Made by a program: the position numbers and the translations under genes | Assembly: GCA_947445525.1 (NCBI GenBank) | Contig: CANFDS010000013.1 | Span: forward strand, 1-33,606 | Length of the DNA stretch: 33,606 nucleotides | Source of the DNA: Actinomycetota bacterium | Lineage (GTDB): Bacteria > Actinomycetota > Thermoleophilia > Gaiellales > Gaiellaceae | Direction of reading: 5' to 3' | In this document: positions 6,840 through 14,006 of the stretch, piece after piece | Layout of the letters: each line of letters opens with the position of its first letter | Numbering within the stretch: the first letter of the stretch is position 1 | The notes under the pieces: model-generated | The model's input: the letters and a program-made list of their open reading frames with translations, nothing else | Told to the model about the DNA's origin: nothing | The model's database searches: none

Positions 6840-6871
6840 CTTCCTCACCGTTCGTTAGCTTTGTGAGGAGG
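6840..6871 (+). promoter_or_regulatory. Shine-Dalgarno-sequestering hairpin in the cspA leader
   Basis: Bases 6840-6848 (CTTCCTCAC) can pair with 6863-6871 (GTGAGGAGG): nine pairs including one G-U, with a 14-base loop. The paired 3' arm contains the entire AGGAGG Shine-Dalgarno (6866-6871), which sits 11 bases before the ATG at 6883. Cold-shock genes are known for temperature-responsive leaders, so this may modulate translation; that role is inferred. Confidence 0.5.
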
Positions 6872-6882
6872 TGTTTTAATAA

Positions 6883-7089
6883 ATGGCAACCGGAACCGTT
6901 AAGTGGTTCAGCGACGCTAAGGGGTATGGCTTCATCACCCCCGACGGCGGCGAGCCTGATGTCTTCGTGCATCACGGCGGCATCAACGGGTCGGGCTTCA
7001 AGTCCCTCCCCGAGGGTGCGAAGGTCTCGTTCGATGTGACCCAGGGCCCCAAGGGCAACCAGGCCTCGAACGTCAGCGTTCTCTCCTAG
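6883..7089 (+). CDS. Cold-shock protein, CspA family
   Basis: 68 residues, a single cold-shock domain. RNP1 is K13-G-Y-G-F-I18 and RNP2 is V27-F-V-H-H31, with the N-terminal [16 protein letters not shown] block typical of the family. It binds single-stranded RNA or DNA and acts as an RNA chaperone in the cytoplasm. It is one of few genes here with a full, strong Shine-Dalgarno (AGGAGGTG) and a leader of about 100 bases, and that ribosome site can be paired into a hairpin. A strong hairpin terminator follows at 7117-7140. Certain as to family; which paralog it corresponds to cannot be told. Confidence 0.95.
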   Translation: MATGTVKWFSDAKGYGFITPDGGEPDVFVHHGGINGSGFKSLPEGAKVSFDVTQGPKGNQASNVSVLS

Positions 7090-7116
7090 TCGAGAGACGC
7101 TCACGATCTGCGGCAC

Positions 7117-7140
7117 GCGGCCACCCCTCGGGGTGGCCGC
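7117..7140. terminator. Strong hairpin terminator between cspA and the convergent cupin gene
   Basis: GCGGCCACCCC and GGGGTGGCCGC form an 11-bp perfect stem around a two-base TC centre (in practice a tight loop of four). It lies 27 bases after the cspA stop and 25 bases beyond the cupin stop on the other strand, so it may serve both. No long T-run follows, as is common in GC-rich genomes. Confidence 0.75.
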
Positions 7141-7165
7141 AGCTGTTTCCAGGCCCGAGCGAGCT

Positions 7166-7528
7166 CTAGTGGCGCGGCCCGAGCACCGACAGCAGCCGGA
7201 GGTCGCCGGCGCCGGTGTTGCTGAAGACGTGGCGGACGTTCGGGGGCACGTACACGAAGTCGTCGGGCCCCACGGCGTACACCTCGTCGCCGATGGCGAC
7301 GGTGCCGCTGCCCGAGAGGACGAGGTTCGCCTGCACCCAGGCGTGCGCATGGTCGGCCGACAAGCCGCCGGGGCGGATGGTGACGACGCGCAGGTCGAGG
7401 TCGCCGTTGCCGTCGGCACGGTCGAGCAGCGGCTGGCCGGAGGTGCCCTGGGCGCCGTCGTTGGTGATCGGTGCCGGGGCGCTGTCGCGCAGGCTGACGA
7501 TCCGGGCGGGTGGGGTCGAGGTGCTCAT
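7166..7528 (-). CDS. Small cupin-domain protein
   Basis: 120 residues with a single cupin barrel. Motif 1 is read in PGGLSADHAHAWVQANLVLSG (His-x-His followed by a Gln in place of the usual Glu), and motif 2 in DDFVYVPPNVRHVFSNTG, with GSGTVAIGDEVYAVG between them. It probably binds a metal; no substrate can be inferred. The longer upstream reading in this frame is a shadow of the divergent gene. ATG 7528 is supported by TAGCCT (7536-7541 on the minus strand) seven bases upstream, the leaderless pattern. It converges on cspA across a shared terminator. Confidence 0.8.
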   Translation of the reverse strand: MSTSTPPARIVSLRDSAPAPITNDGAQGTSGQPLLDRADGNGDLDLRVVTIRPGGLSADHAHAWVQANLVLSGSGTVAIGDEVYAVGPDDFVYVPPNVRHVFSNTGAGDLRLLSVLGPRH

Positions 7529-7535
7529 GGAGTCG

Positions 7536-7541
7536 AGGCTA
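7536..7541 (-). promoter_or_regulatory. -10 box of the cupin gene
   Basis: TAGCCT on the minus strand, ending 7 bases before ATG 7528; no Shine-Dalgarno is present, so a leaderless transcript is likely. Confidence 0.4.
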
Positions 7542-7588
7542 GCAGCGCCGCCGCGGCTCTGCCGCCGCTTCATTGTCCATATTTTGTA

Positions 7589-7594
7589 TAGACT
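7589..7594 (+). promoter_or_regulatory. -10 box of the E2-type acyltransferase gene
   Basis: TAGACT, inside the AT-rich stretch TTTTGTATAGACT, ends 7 bases before ATG 7602. The identical hexamer precedes sucC and the aminotransferase gene. Confidence 0.45.
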
Positions 7595-7601
7595 CCCCGT
7601 G

Positions 7602-8498
7602 ATGTCCGCCTGGCGTACCTCCGCCGAAAGCCTGCCCGGCGTCCGCGTGGCGACCGGGCCATCGCGGAGGCGCTCCCCGGGTCGGCGGTCACTGTCACGC
7701 CGACGGATCGCCGTCGCCTCCTGGAAGGCTCCCGGCGACGGCCCGATCCAGGGCTTCCTTGACCTCGACGTCACCTCGGCCGAGCCGTGGTGCGCCGCGC
7801 ACGGCGTCACCCTGGCCCAGCTTGTCGGCTGCGGTGTCGGCCGGGCGCTCGCAGCCTGCCCCGACGCCCGCTCGCGCGTCGTCGCCGGCAGGGCCGTCGA
7901 GCGGGCTGCCGCCGATGTCAGCTTCACCGTGAGCGTTGGGCTCGGCGTCGACCTGCGCGCCGTCTGCGTCCGTGATGCGGACTGCAAGCACCCGCGGGAG
8001 GTCGCCGCCGAGCTGCAGGGCGGTGCACGGCGCCTTCTGCGCGGCGATGACCCGCAGACCGGCCGCGCCGTCGCTATCGCCGACCGGCTGCCCTGGCCGC
8101 TGCTGCGGCCGGCCCTCGCGCTTGTCGGGTTCCTCGCGAACGGCATCGGCATCAGGGTGCGCGGCGTCCGGGTCGAGCCCCATGCCTTCGGCTCTGCGAT
8201 CGTGACCGCGGTCGACGTGCTCGGCCTGCAGCGCGGCCTCGCGCCGCTCGTGCCGCTCGCGCGGGTGAGCACCGTCGTCTGCGTCGGCTCACCCCGGGCG
8301 CGCGTCGAGCCGGACGGTGTCGCCCGGATCGCCGAGCTGGGCCTCACCTTCGACCACCGGCTCGTCGACGGCGCCCAGATCGCCACCTTCACAGCGCGGC
8401 TGCGCGAGGTTGTCGAGCGCCCCTGGCAGGTGTGGGGCGATCCGCCGCCGCTGCGGGCCGTCAGCCCGCTCGCAGCCGACCCCGCCTCGGCCGCCTGA
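7602..8498 (+). CDS. Stand-alone 2-oxoacid dehydrogenase acyltransferase (E2 catalytic domain) family protein
   Basis: 298 residues. The C-terminal half carries the E2 signature LGLTFDHRLVDGAQIATF with the H252 and D256 positions of the DHRxxDG motif; the segment from about residue 36 (IAVASWKAPGDGPIQGFLDLDVT) matches the beginning of the chloramphenicol-acetyltransferase-like catalytic fold. Neither a lipoyl domain nor an E3-binding domain is present, and no E1 or E3 gene is nearby, so this is not a complete pyruvate-dehydrogenase-type E2. The N-terminal 35 residues are Arg/Ser-rich and of unknown role. It may transfer acyl groups between CoA and another carrier. Start at ATG 7602 after a TAGACT box. 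Fold sure, function unknown. Confidence 0.75.
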   Translation: MSAWRTSAESLPGVRVATGPSRRRSPGRRSLSRRRIAVASWKAPGDGPIQGFLDLDVTSAEPWCAAHGVTLAQLVGCGVGRALAACPDARSRVVAGRAVERAAADVSFTVSVGLGVDLRAVCVRDADCKHPREVAAELQGGARRLLRGDDPQTGRAVAIADRLPWPLLRPALALVGFLANGIGIRVRGVRVEPHAFGSAIVTAVDVLGLQRGLAPLVPLARVSTVVCVGSPRARVEPDGVARIAELGLTFDHRLVDGAQIATFTARLREVVERPWQVWGDPPPLRAVSPLAADPASAA

Positions 8499-8522
8499 GT
8501 TTGCGCAGCCGCGTACACGCGG

Positions 8523-8528
8523 TAGATT
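8523..8528 (+). promoter_or_regulatory. -10 box of the esterase gene
   Basis: TAGATT ends 7 bases before ATG 8536, 25 bases after the preceding stop; it suggests the esterase has its own leaderless promoter. Confidence 0.4.
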
Positions 8529-8535
8529 GCCGCCC

Positions 8536-9462
8536 ATGCCACTCGACAAGCAAGCCGCCGCCTTCGTCCAGCTGGTCACCGAGGCCGGGGGGAAACCCTT
8601 CGAGGAGATGACCCCCGAGGAGGCCCGCGAGATGTTCACCACGGGCTTCGCCGCGCCCGGCACCGGGCTCACCGCCATCGAGGACATCTCCATTCCTGGC
8701 CCGGCCGGCCCGCTCGCGCTGCGCATCCACCGCCCGCCCGCTGCCGGCCCGGTGCCGGTGCTCGTCTTCTTCCACGGCGGCGGCTGGGTGGTCGGGGACT
8801 TCTCGACGCATGACTTCGCCTGCCAGGAGCTCGCCCGGCTGACGCCCTGCATCGTCGTCTCGGTGGACTATCGGCTGTCGCCGGAGACTCGCTTCCCCGG
8901 GCCCGTGGACGACTGCTACGTGGCCACCGAGTGGGCGTCGCAGAACGCTGCCCGGCTCGGCGCGAGGCCCGGCCCCGTCGCCGTCGGCGGTGACAGCGCG
9001 GGTGGCCATCTGGCTGCCGCCGTCGCCCTGCGCGCCCGTGACAAGGGCCTGCCGCTGGCGCTGCAGCTCCTCATCTACCCCGTCACGGACGCGGGCTGCG
9101 ACAACGGCTCGTACACCGAGTTCGCCAACGGCTTTGTTCTCACGAAGCTCGCGATGGTGTGGTTCTGGGAGCACTTCCTGGGCCCGGACGGCGATGCGTC
9201 GCACCCTGAGGCGTCGCCGCTGCGCGCACCCGACCTGGGCGGCGTCGCGCCCGCGTACGTGCTCACGGCCGAGTGCGATGTGCTGCGCGACGAGGGCGAG
9301 GAGTATGCCGACCGGCTCGCCGGCGCCGGTGTCGCCACCACTCTGTACCGCTTCCCGGGCCAGCTGCACGGGTTCGCGACGATGGTCGGCATGTTCGACG
9401 CGACGGCGGTCTCGCATGTGCTGCTCACGGACGCGCTGCGGTCGGCGTTCGTGGCCGCGTAG
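8536..9462 (+). CDS. Alpha/beta-hydrolase, hormone-sensitive-lipase (HSL) family esterase
   Basis: 308 residues, typical of bacterial HSL (family IV) esterases. The oxyanion-hole motif HGGGW is at 80-84, the nucleophile elbow G-D-S154-A-G-G follows, and the acid D248 (ECDVLRDEG) and base H278 (GQLHGF) complete the triad. YRLSPETRFPGPVDD, a family marker, lies between. These enzymes hydrolyse short- to medium-chain esters in the cytoplasm; the exact substrate is unknown. No signal peptide is seen. The start is ATG 8536 behind a TAGATT box; the frame is open upstream over the previous gene but that is shadow. It converges on the SbcC-like gene with 15 bases between stops. Confidence 0.92.
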   Translation: MPLDKQAAAFVQLVTEAGGKPFEEMTPEEAREMFTTGFAAPGTGLTAIEDISIPGPAGPLALRIHRPPAAGPVPVLVFFHGGGWVVGDFSTHDFACQELARLTPCIVVSVDYRLSPETRFPGPVDDCYVATEWASQNAARLGARPGPVAVGGDSAGGHLAAAVALRARDKGLPLALQLLIYPVTDAGCDNGSYTEFANGFVLTKLAMVWFWEHFLGPDGDASHPEASPLRAPDLGGVAPAYVLTAECDVLRDEGEEYADRLAGAGVATTLYRFPGQLHGFATMVGMFDATAVSHVLLTDALRSAFVAA

Positions 9463-9477
9463 GGCGAAGGGTGAAGG

Positions 9478-12147
9478 TCAGCCGAACGGCACGCGGGTTG
9501 CACTGCCAACGTTGGCGTAGCGTTCCGGGAGGCAGGTGAGAATGATGACCTGGCAGCTCTCGCCTGCCCTGCGGAATGCTGCGCCGAGCCGTTCCAGCCG
9601 CCCCACATCCGAGTAGCCGAGCGCATCATCGAAGATCACCGGCACGCCGGTCCCGGGCGCGCCTGACTCGCTCCCGGCCACCATGGCTGCACAGGCCAAG
9701 CGCGCGACCACACAGAGCTGTTCCTTCGCGCCCCCCGAGAGCGACTCGTAGGGGACAGTCTCACCGTCGAGCGTCCGGCTCACGATCTGCAACGTCTTCT
9801 CGTCGACCGTCACCGACGCCGTCGAACCAAAGACGAGCCGTGCGTACGATTCGAGCTTGTCCCGGTAGGGCGTGACGTACGAGCGCAGCGCCTCGGCCCG
9901 GTGGTACGTCAACCGGGCGTGCAGCAGTTCCACTGCAGCGGCGCGCCGGTCTTCGTCCGCCACCTTGCGTTCGAGAGCCAGGAGCAGCGTGTCCACTGCG
10001 CCTAGGCGGTCGGCGAGACCGTCCTGTCCGCGCACGGCGAGCTCCCGCCGGATTCCCTCGAGTTCGATGGTGAGGTCGCCGCGATCGCGTCTGAGCCGGT
10101 CGAGAACGTCCTCGGCGTTGCGGAGCAACTCTGTCGTCGTTGCGGGGTCGGTCGCGGCGAGCTCGGCAACGGCCGCTGCGCGTGTGCTCGCGACGGCTGC
10201 TGCCGTCGCCTGCGCAGCAGCGAGTGCTCCTACGAGCTCCAGGTCGGGGGCCGACTCGCGTGCGGCCGCGAGCTCGGCACGAACGCCGGTCGCACTGCGC
10301 CCGATCTCGTCGATCTCGGCCTCGCGCCGCTGTGCCACCTGATGGGAATCGCGCGCCCGTGTATCGGCGTCGTCGAGTGCCGCCCGCGCGATGCCCTCGT
10401 TGCGCCGCGCCTCATCTGCGGCATTGCGCGCGAGCTCGGCCGCTGCACGCGCCGCGTCGCCGTCAACCGCCAGAGGCGAGTCCGGCGGGCGAGCTGCGCG
10501 GTAGCCCTCGATCCGCTGCCGCCCCCGGATCACCTTCTCGGCCAGCGAGGCGAGAGTGAGATCACGTAGCGCGTCGATGAAGGCGACACTGGCAAGCTCG
10601 AGAGCGCCCTGTGCCTCGCGCCTTTGGCGAGCGAGCGCCTCCGCGCGCGGGTGGGCATCGGGGAGGGCTGGGTTCACGCCGGCCTCCGCCAGAAGTCGCG
10701 CCAGCTTTGCCGTCGCCTGCGCAGACTGCTCGGCCAGCTCCTTTCCCGCCGTCGGGCCTGCGACGGTGATCCGCGCCACGTCGGCGATCGTGACGACGAC
10801 GTCACCGGCGACGGCGCGCTCCAGCGTCTGGCCGGCGGCAACCTGCGCCTCATGGGCGTCGACCGTGACGCGCACCGGAGCAAGAGCCTCGACAGTGACC
10901 GAGGCCCGGCTCTCCTCAGTCCTTGCACGCAACACCGCGACCTCGACGGCTGTATCGCCGATCGCCTTGAGTAGCCCATCGGTAACGGTGTTGGCATCGA
11001 GGATCGCGCTTGCTTCACGGTTGGCAGCGTCGGCTGCGACGGCCCGGGTATGCCGCTCCTCGAGCAGTCCGACCTGGTAGGCGTCGTCGAAGTGGGCCGC
11101 GTCCTCGGAAGCACGCCGGCTCGCTTGCTCGGCGTGCTCGAGCAGCTCCTTCGCTGCGTCGTGGGCAGCTGCCGCAGCGCTTCGCCCCTGGCGTGCGAGT
11201 GACAGGCCCGGCGCCTCGCGCTCCGCCTGTTCCCGACAGGCGGCCAGCCGCGCGTCGGCGGCGGCGAGTGCCTCTACGAGCCGGGTGCGTGCCGCCACCG
11301 CCGCCGCAGCCTCACGCACCTTGCCGTCGGCCGCGACGACGGCCAGATCGTGCTTCGCAACCTCCTGCTGGAGCTGCGTGACTCGCTCTGAAGCAGCGCG
11401 CTGCGTTGCGACCCTGAGCGCCTGCGCGGGTTCCTCGGCGGATATGCGGGCGAGTTCGAGACCGATTGCGCGGTGCCGTTCGGCGGCGGCTTCGAGGGCT
11501 CGGAGCTTCGCTTCGAGCTCGGCCCTCTCCGTCGCGAGCTCCACGACGCGTGCGGCGTCCGCGACCCGAGGCTGGAGTGGCTTGCCGGTCGGTGTGAAGT
11601 AGCGCAGTCTCAATTCGTCGACGCGCGCGAGCAGGCCACCGTCGTCGTCTGCGCCTGCCGTCCCGCCCGCCGCCGCATCCAGGGCCCGCAGCAGCGACGG
11701 GCTGCCGCCGACCGTCGCCTGGGCGATGTCCTTCCCCTGCTCGTAGCGGAGCGCCTTGAAGAGGTCGATGTCGAGCGTCTCGCCAAGGATCGCCTGCATG
11801 CGCTCGTGTGCTTCCCGTCCCGTGAGGCTCTCCGGTGCCGGAGCGGTTACGCGCAGGGCCGTCTCCCTGTTCTTCAGCCAGCGCTTCTCGTAGACGAGCG
11901 CGTAGGGGCCGGTGGTGAGCTCGACGAGCGCCCACGGGCCGGCGTCGGCCGAGACCGGCTTCAACGCCTTGACCCGTTCCTTGCCCGAGCTGTCGAGCTC
12001 GTCGAAGAGCAGGTAGAGCGCTTCGGCCAGGCTTGACTTGCCGATCTCGTTCGGCCCTTCGACGATCGTGACACCGGTCTCCGCAATTGCGATGTCGGCG
12101 CTGCCGACGCCGCGGAAGTCCTTCAGGGCGATCCGCTGGATCCTCAC
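9478..12147 (-). CDS. SbcC/YhaN-like SMC-type ATPase
   Basis: 889 residues. The N-terminal RecF/SMC-like head has FRGVGSADI and Walker A G31-PNEIGKSS. Long Ala/Glu/Arg-rich coiled coils fill about 190-400 and 480-750. The C-terminal head has the ABC signature SGGAKEQ (804-810) and Walker B VPVIFDDA (835-842). Together with the adjacent SbcD-like nuclease this is probably a double-strand-break processing complex. At the coiled-coil apex (about 410-470), where SbcC/Rad50 carries a CxxC zinc hook, no CxxC exists; a beta-rich segment sits there instead. The gene starts 10 bases after the SbcD-like stop, so the two form an operon. Family sure; precise subfamily less so. Confidence 0.85.
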   Translation of the reverse strand: MRIQRIALKDFRGVGSADIAIAETGVTIVEGPNEIGKSSLAEALYLLFDELDSSGKERVKALKPVSADAGPWALVELTTGPYALVYEKRWLKNRETALRVTAPAPESLTGREAHERMQAILGETLDIDLFKALRYEQGKDIAQATVGGSPSLLRALDAAAGGTAGADDDGGLLARVDELRLRYFTPTGKPLQPRVADAARVVELATERAELEAKLRALEAAAERHRAIGLELARISAEEPAQALRVATQRAASERVTQLQQEVAKHDLAVVAADGKVREAAAAVAARTRLVEALAAADARLAACREQAEREAPGLSLARQGRSAAAAAHDAAKELLEHAEQASRRASEDAAHFDDAYQVGLLEERHTRAVAADAANREASAILDANTVTDGLLKAIGDTAVEVAVLRARTEESRASVTVEALAPVRVTVDAHEAQVAAGQTLERAVAGDVVVTIADVARITVAGPTAGKELAEQSAQATAKLARLLAEAGVNPALPDAHPRAEALARQRREAQGALELASVAFIDALRDLTLASLAEKVIRGRQRIEGYRAARPPDSPLAVDGDAARAAAELARNAADEARRNEGIARAALDDADTRARDSHQVAQRREAEIDEIGRSATGVRAELAAARESAPDLELVGALAAAQATAAAVASTRAAAVAELAATDPATTTELLRNAEDVLDRLRRDRGDLTIELEGIRRELAVRGQDGLADRLGAVDTLLLALERKVADEDRRAAAVELLHARLTYHRAEALRSYVTPYRDKLESYARLVFGSTASVTVDEKTLQIVSRTLDGETVPYESLSGGAKEQLCVVARLACAAMVAGSESGAPGTGVPVIFDDALGYSDVGRLERLGAAFRRAGESCQVIILTCLPERYANVGSATRVPFG

Positions 12148-12157
12148 CGGCCGCTCC

Positions 12158-13372
12158 TCAATGTGCGAGCCTGAAGAGGAGGTTGAGCGCGTCCTCGGCG
12201 ACCTGCCCGGAGGGGCCGCCGGCCTCGGCCAGAGCCTGCAGCTCCTCGAGGGTGGTCGCTGCGAAGCCGGTGAGGCCGAGCTCGTCGAGGTCGGCTGCGT
12301 CGCGACGAACCCGGAGGTCGGTGTGTCGCTCCCAAGTGTCGAGTGCCGCGAAGAGGCTGGCGTGGTGGCCGAGTGCGTCGTCGAGCTGGCTCTTCTCGAT
12401 GAGGCTGAGCGTGCCCTCGAAGCTCAGCTTGACCACCGTGATGTGCTTGTCGGGGAGCGAGTCGAGCCACTCGCCGACAGCGTCGACCGTGGCAGTCCCG
12501 TCGACATGGAAGTGCCTGCTGACGAATGACCAGGCTCCTACGAGGTGGGGGGTCACGGTGGGGGCGGCGCCTGCGGGGCCGAGCTCGACGACGAGCGCGT
12601 GGTTCGCGCCGGTGTCGCGGAAGTCGGTGACGAGCGGGGTGCCGGCGAACCAGACGCGTCCGGTCGCCCCGACCTGCGCCGTGGAGTGTCGGTCTCCGAG
12701 TGCGATGTAGTCGATCTGCCCGCTCGCGAGGGCCGTCTCGGCTGCGGCCAGTCGGATCAGGGAAGGGTCATCCTTGTCCGGGGCGAGCACGTCCACGGCG
12801 CCGTGAGCGACGAGCACGCGCGCCTGCACGCCCGGTGGGCGCGGGGCCAGCGCCGCGACTGCGTGCGCGGCAAGGTCGTCGAGCGGCTGCTTCGACTCCC
12901 ACGGTGCTCCGACCACCTCCACCGTGCCGTCGGCGACGAGAACAGGCTCGTTCGTCTCGAGCACGTGCACATGGACGGGTCGGTTGGCCGCAAACTCGGG
13001 TGATCGGTAGACCGACGCTGCATTCAGGGGGTCGTGGTTGGCGGGAAGGAGGTAGACGGGCACGGTGAAATCGCGCATCGCCTCGAGCGCGCGCACGACG
13101 ACCGAGCGGTCGAGATGATTCGAGTCGAAGATGTCGCCGCAGACGACCGCGAAGGCGCAGCCGGTGTCGCGGGCCAGCCGGGCCACCGCGCGGACGGCCT
13201 CCAGGCGTGCCTCGGCGTAGAGGGCCTGCTTCTCGACGCCGAGGAAGTGGCGGGTCATTCCCAGGTGCCAGTCACCGCTGTGGACGAACTTGACGATCGC
13301 TGCGCTCCCCTGCTCGACGGCTTCCCGACGAGGATATCGCTCGCGCCCACGCGTTCCCTTACGTCGCGCCAC
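12158..13372 (-). CDS. SbcD/Mre11-like metallophosphoesterase nuclease
   Basis: 404 residues. Metallophosphoesterase motifs are G33-D-W-H36, G79-D-I-F-D83, A111-N-H-D114 (usually GNHD), a HGAVD histidine, and ALGDRHS, where most SbcD proteins have GHxH. The aspartate in this last motif marks a subgroup, so the second-metal site may differ. A C-terminal capping region follows. It should supply the nuclease activity of a complex with the ATPase encoded immediately downstream. The only start codon before the conserved KFVHSGDWH is GTG 13372, giving a 26-residue Arg-rich extension; GAAGGG a few bases upstream may be its ribosome site. It is divergent from pdxH with 13 bases between the starts. 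Confidence 0.85.
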   Translation of the reverse strand: MARRKGTRGRERYPRREAVEQGSAAIVKFVHSGDWHLGMTRHFLGVEKQALYAEARLEAVRAVARLARDTGCAFAVVCGDIFDSNHLDRSVVVRALEAMRDFTVPVYLLPANHDPLNAASVYRSPEFAANRPVHVHVLETNEPVLVADGTVEVVGAPWESKQPLDDLAAHAVAALAPRPPGVQARVLVAHGAVDVLAPDKDDPSLIRLAAAETALASGQIDYIALGDRHSTAQVGATGRVWFAGTPLVTDFRDTGANHALVVELGPAGAAPTVTPHLVGAWSFVSRHFHVDGTATVDAVGEWLDSLPDKHITVVKLSFEGTLSLIEKSQLDDALGHHASLFAALDTWERHTDLRVRRDAADLDELGLTGFAATTLEELQALAEAGGPSGQVAEDALNLLFRLAH

Positions 13373-13378
13373 TACCCT
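13373..13378 (+). promoter_or_regulatory. -10 box of pdxH
   Basis: TACCCT ends 7 bases before ATG 13386. It begins at the base next to the GTG start of the divergent SbcD-like gene, so the two transcription units are back to back with no spare sequence. Confidence 0.4.
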
Positions 13379-13385
13379 TCACCCC

Positions 13386-14006
13386 ATGACCGCGCACGCG
13401 CAGCCCATGCACCTGGCCGATCTGCTCGCCGACCCGCTCGCGCAGTTCCGCGCGTGGTTCGCCGCGGCGGGCGAGGGCGGGGTGCGGACGCCCGAGGCGA
13501 TGGCGCTCGCCACGGCGACTCCGTGGGGCGTGCCGTCGGCGCGGATGGTGCTGCTGAAGGGCGCCGACGAGCGCGGCTTCTCGTTCTTCTCGAACCACCT
13601 GAGCCGCAAGGGCGGCGAGCTCGACGAGAACCCGCGGGCGGCGCTGCTGTTCCACTGGGACGAGCTGGGCCGGCAGATCCGGATCGAAGGGAGCGTCGCG
13701 CGGCTGCCCGCCGGCGAGTCGGACGCGTACTACCGCTCGCGCCCGCCGGGGTCGCGGATCGGTGCGATCGCGTCGCCACAGTCGCGCCCGGTCGTCTCGC
13801 GCGACTGGCTGGAGAGCCGCGTCGCCGAGGTCGCAGCCGCAGTCGGTGAGGGCGAGCCGGAGCGGCCGGAGCACTGGGGCGGCTACGTGCTGCGGCCCGC
13901 GGCGTACCAGTTCTGGCAGCACCGCAGCGATCGGCTCCACGACTGCTTCCGCTATCTCGCGGTCGATGCGAGCGGCGGCTGGTCGATCGAGCGGCTGGGG
14001 CCGTGA
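13386..14006 (+). CDS. pdxH: Pyridoxamine/pyridoxine 5'-phosphate oxidase
   Basis: 206 residues, the normal length. PdxH oxidises PNP or PMP to pyridoxal 5'-phosphate using FMN, in the cytoplasm. Conserved blocks are PEAMALATATPWGVPSARMVLLKG (FMN/substrate strand), FSFFSNHLSRKGGELDENPRAALLFHW, RQIRIEGSVARLP, SDAYYRSRPPGSRIGA and the C-terminal P-x-x-W-GGYVLRPAAYQFWQ with LHDCFRY. The GTG of gltX overlaps its TGA (GTGA), so the two are coupled. ATG 13386 follows a TACCCT box. Several PLP-dependent or amino-acid genes lie in the window, but none is specifically linked. High certainty. Confidence 0.93.
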   Translation: MTAHAQPMHLADLLADPLAQFRAWFAAAGEGGVRTPEAMALATATPWGVPSARMVLLKGADERGFSFFSNHLSRKGGELDENPRAALLFHWDELGRQIRIEGSVARLPAGESDAYYRSRPPGSRIGAIASPQSRPVVSRDWLESRVAEVAAAVGEGEPERPEHWGGYVLRPAAYQFWQHRSDRLHDCFRYLAVDASGGWSIERLGP

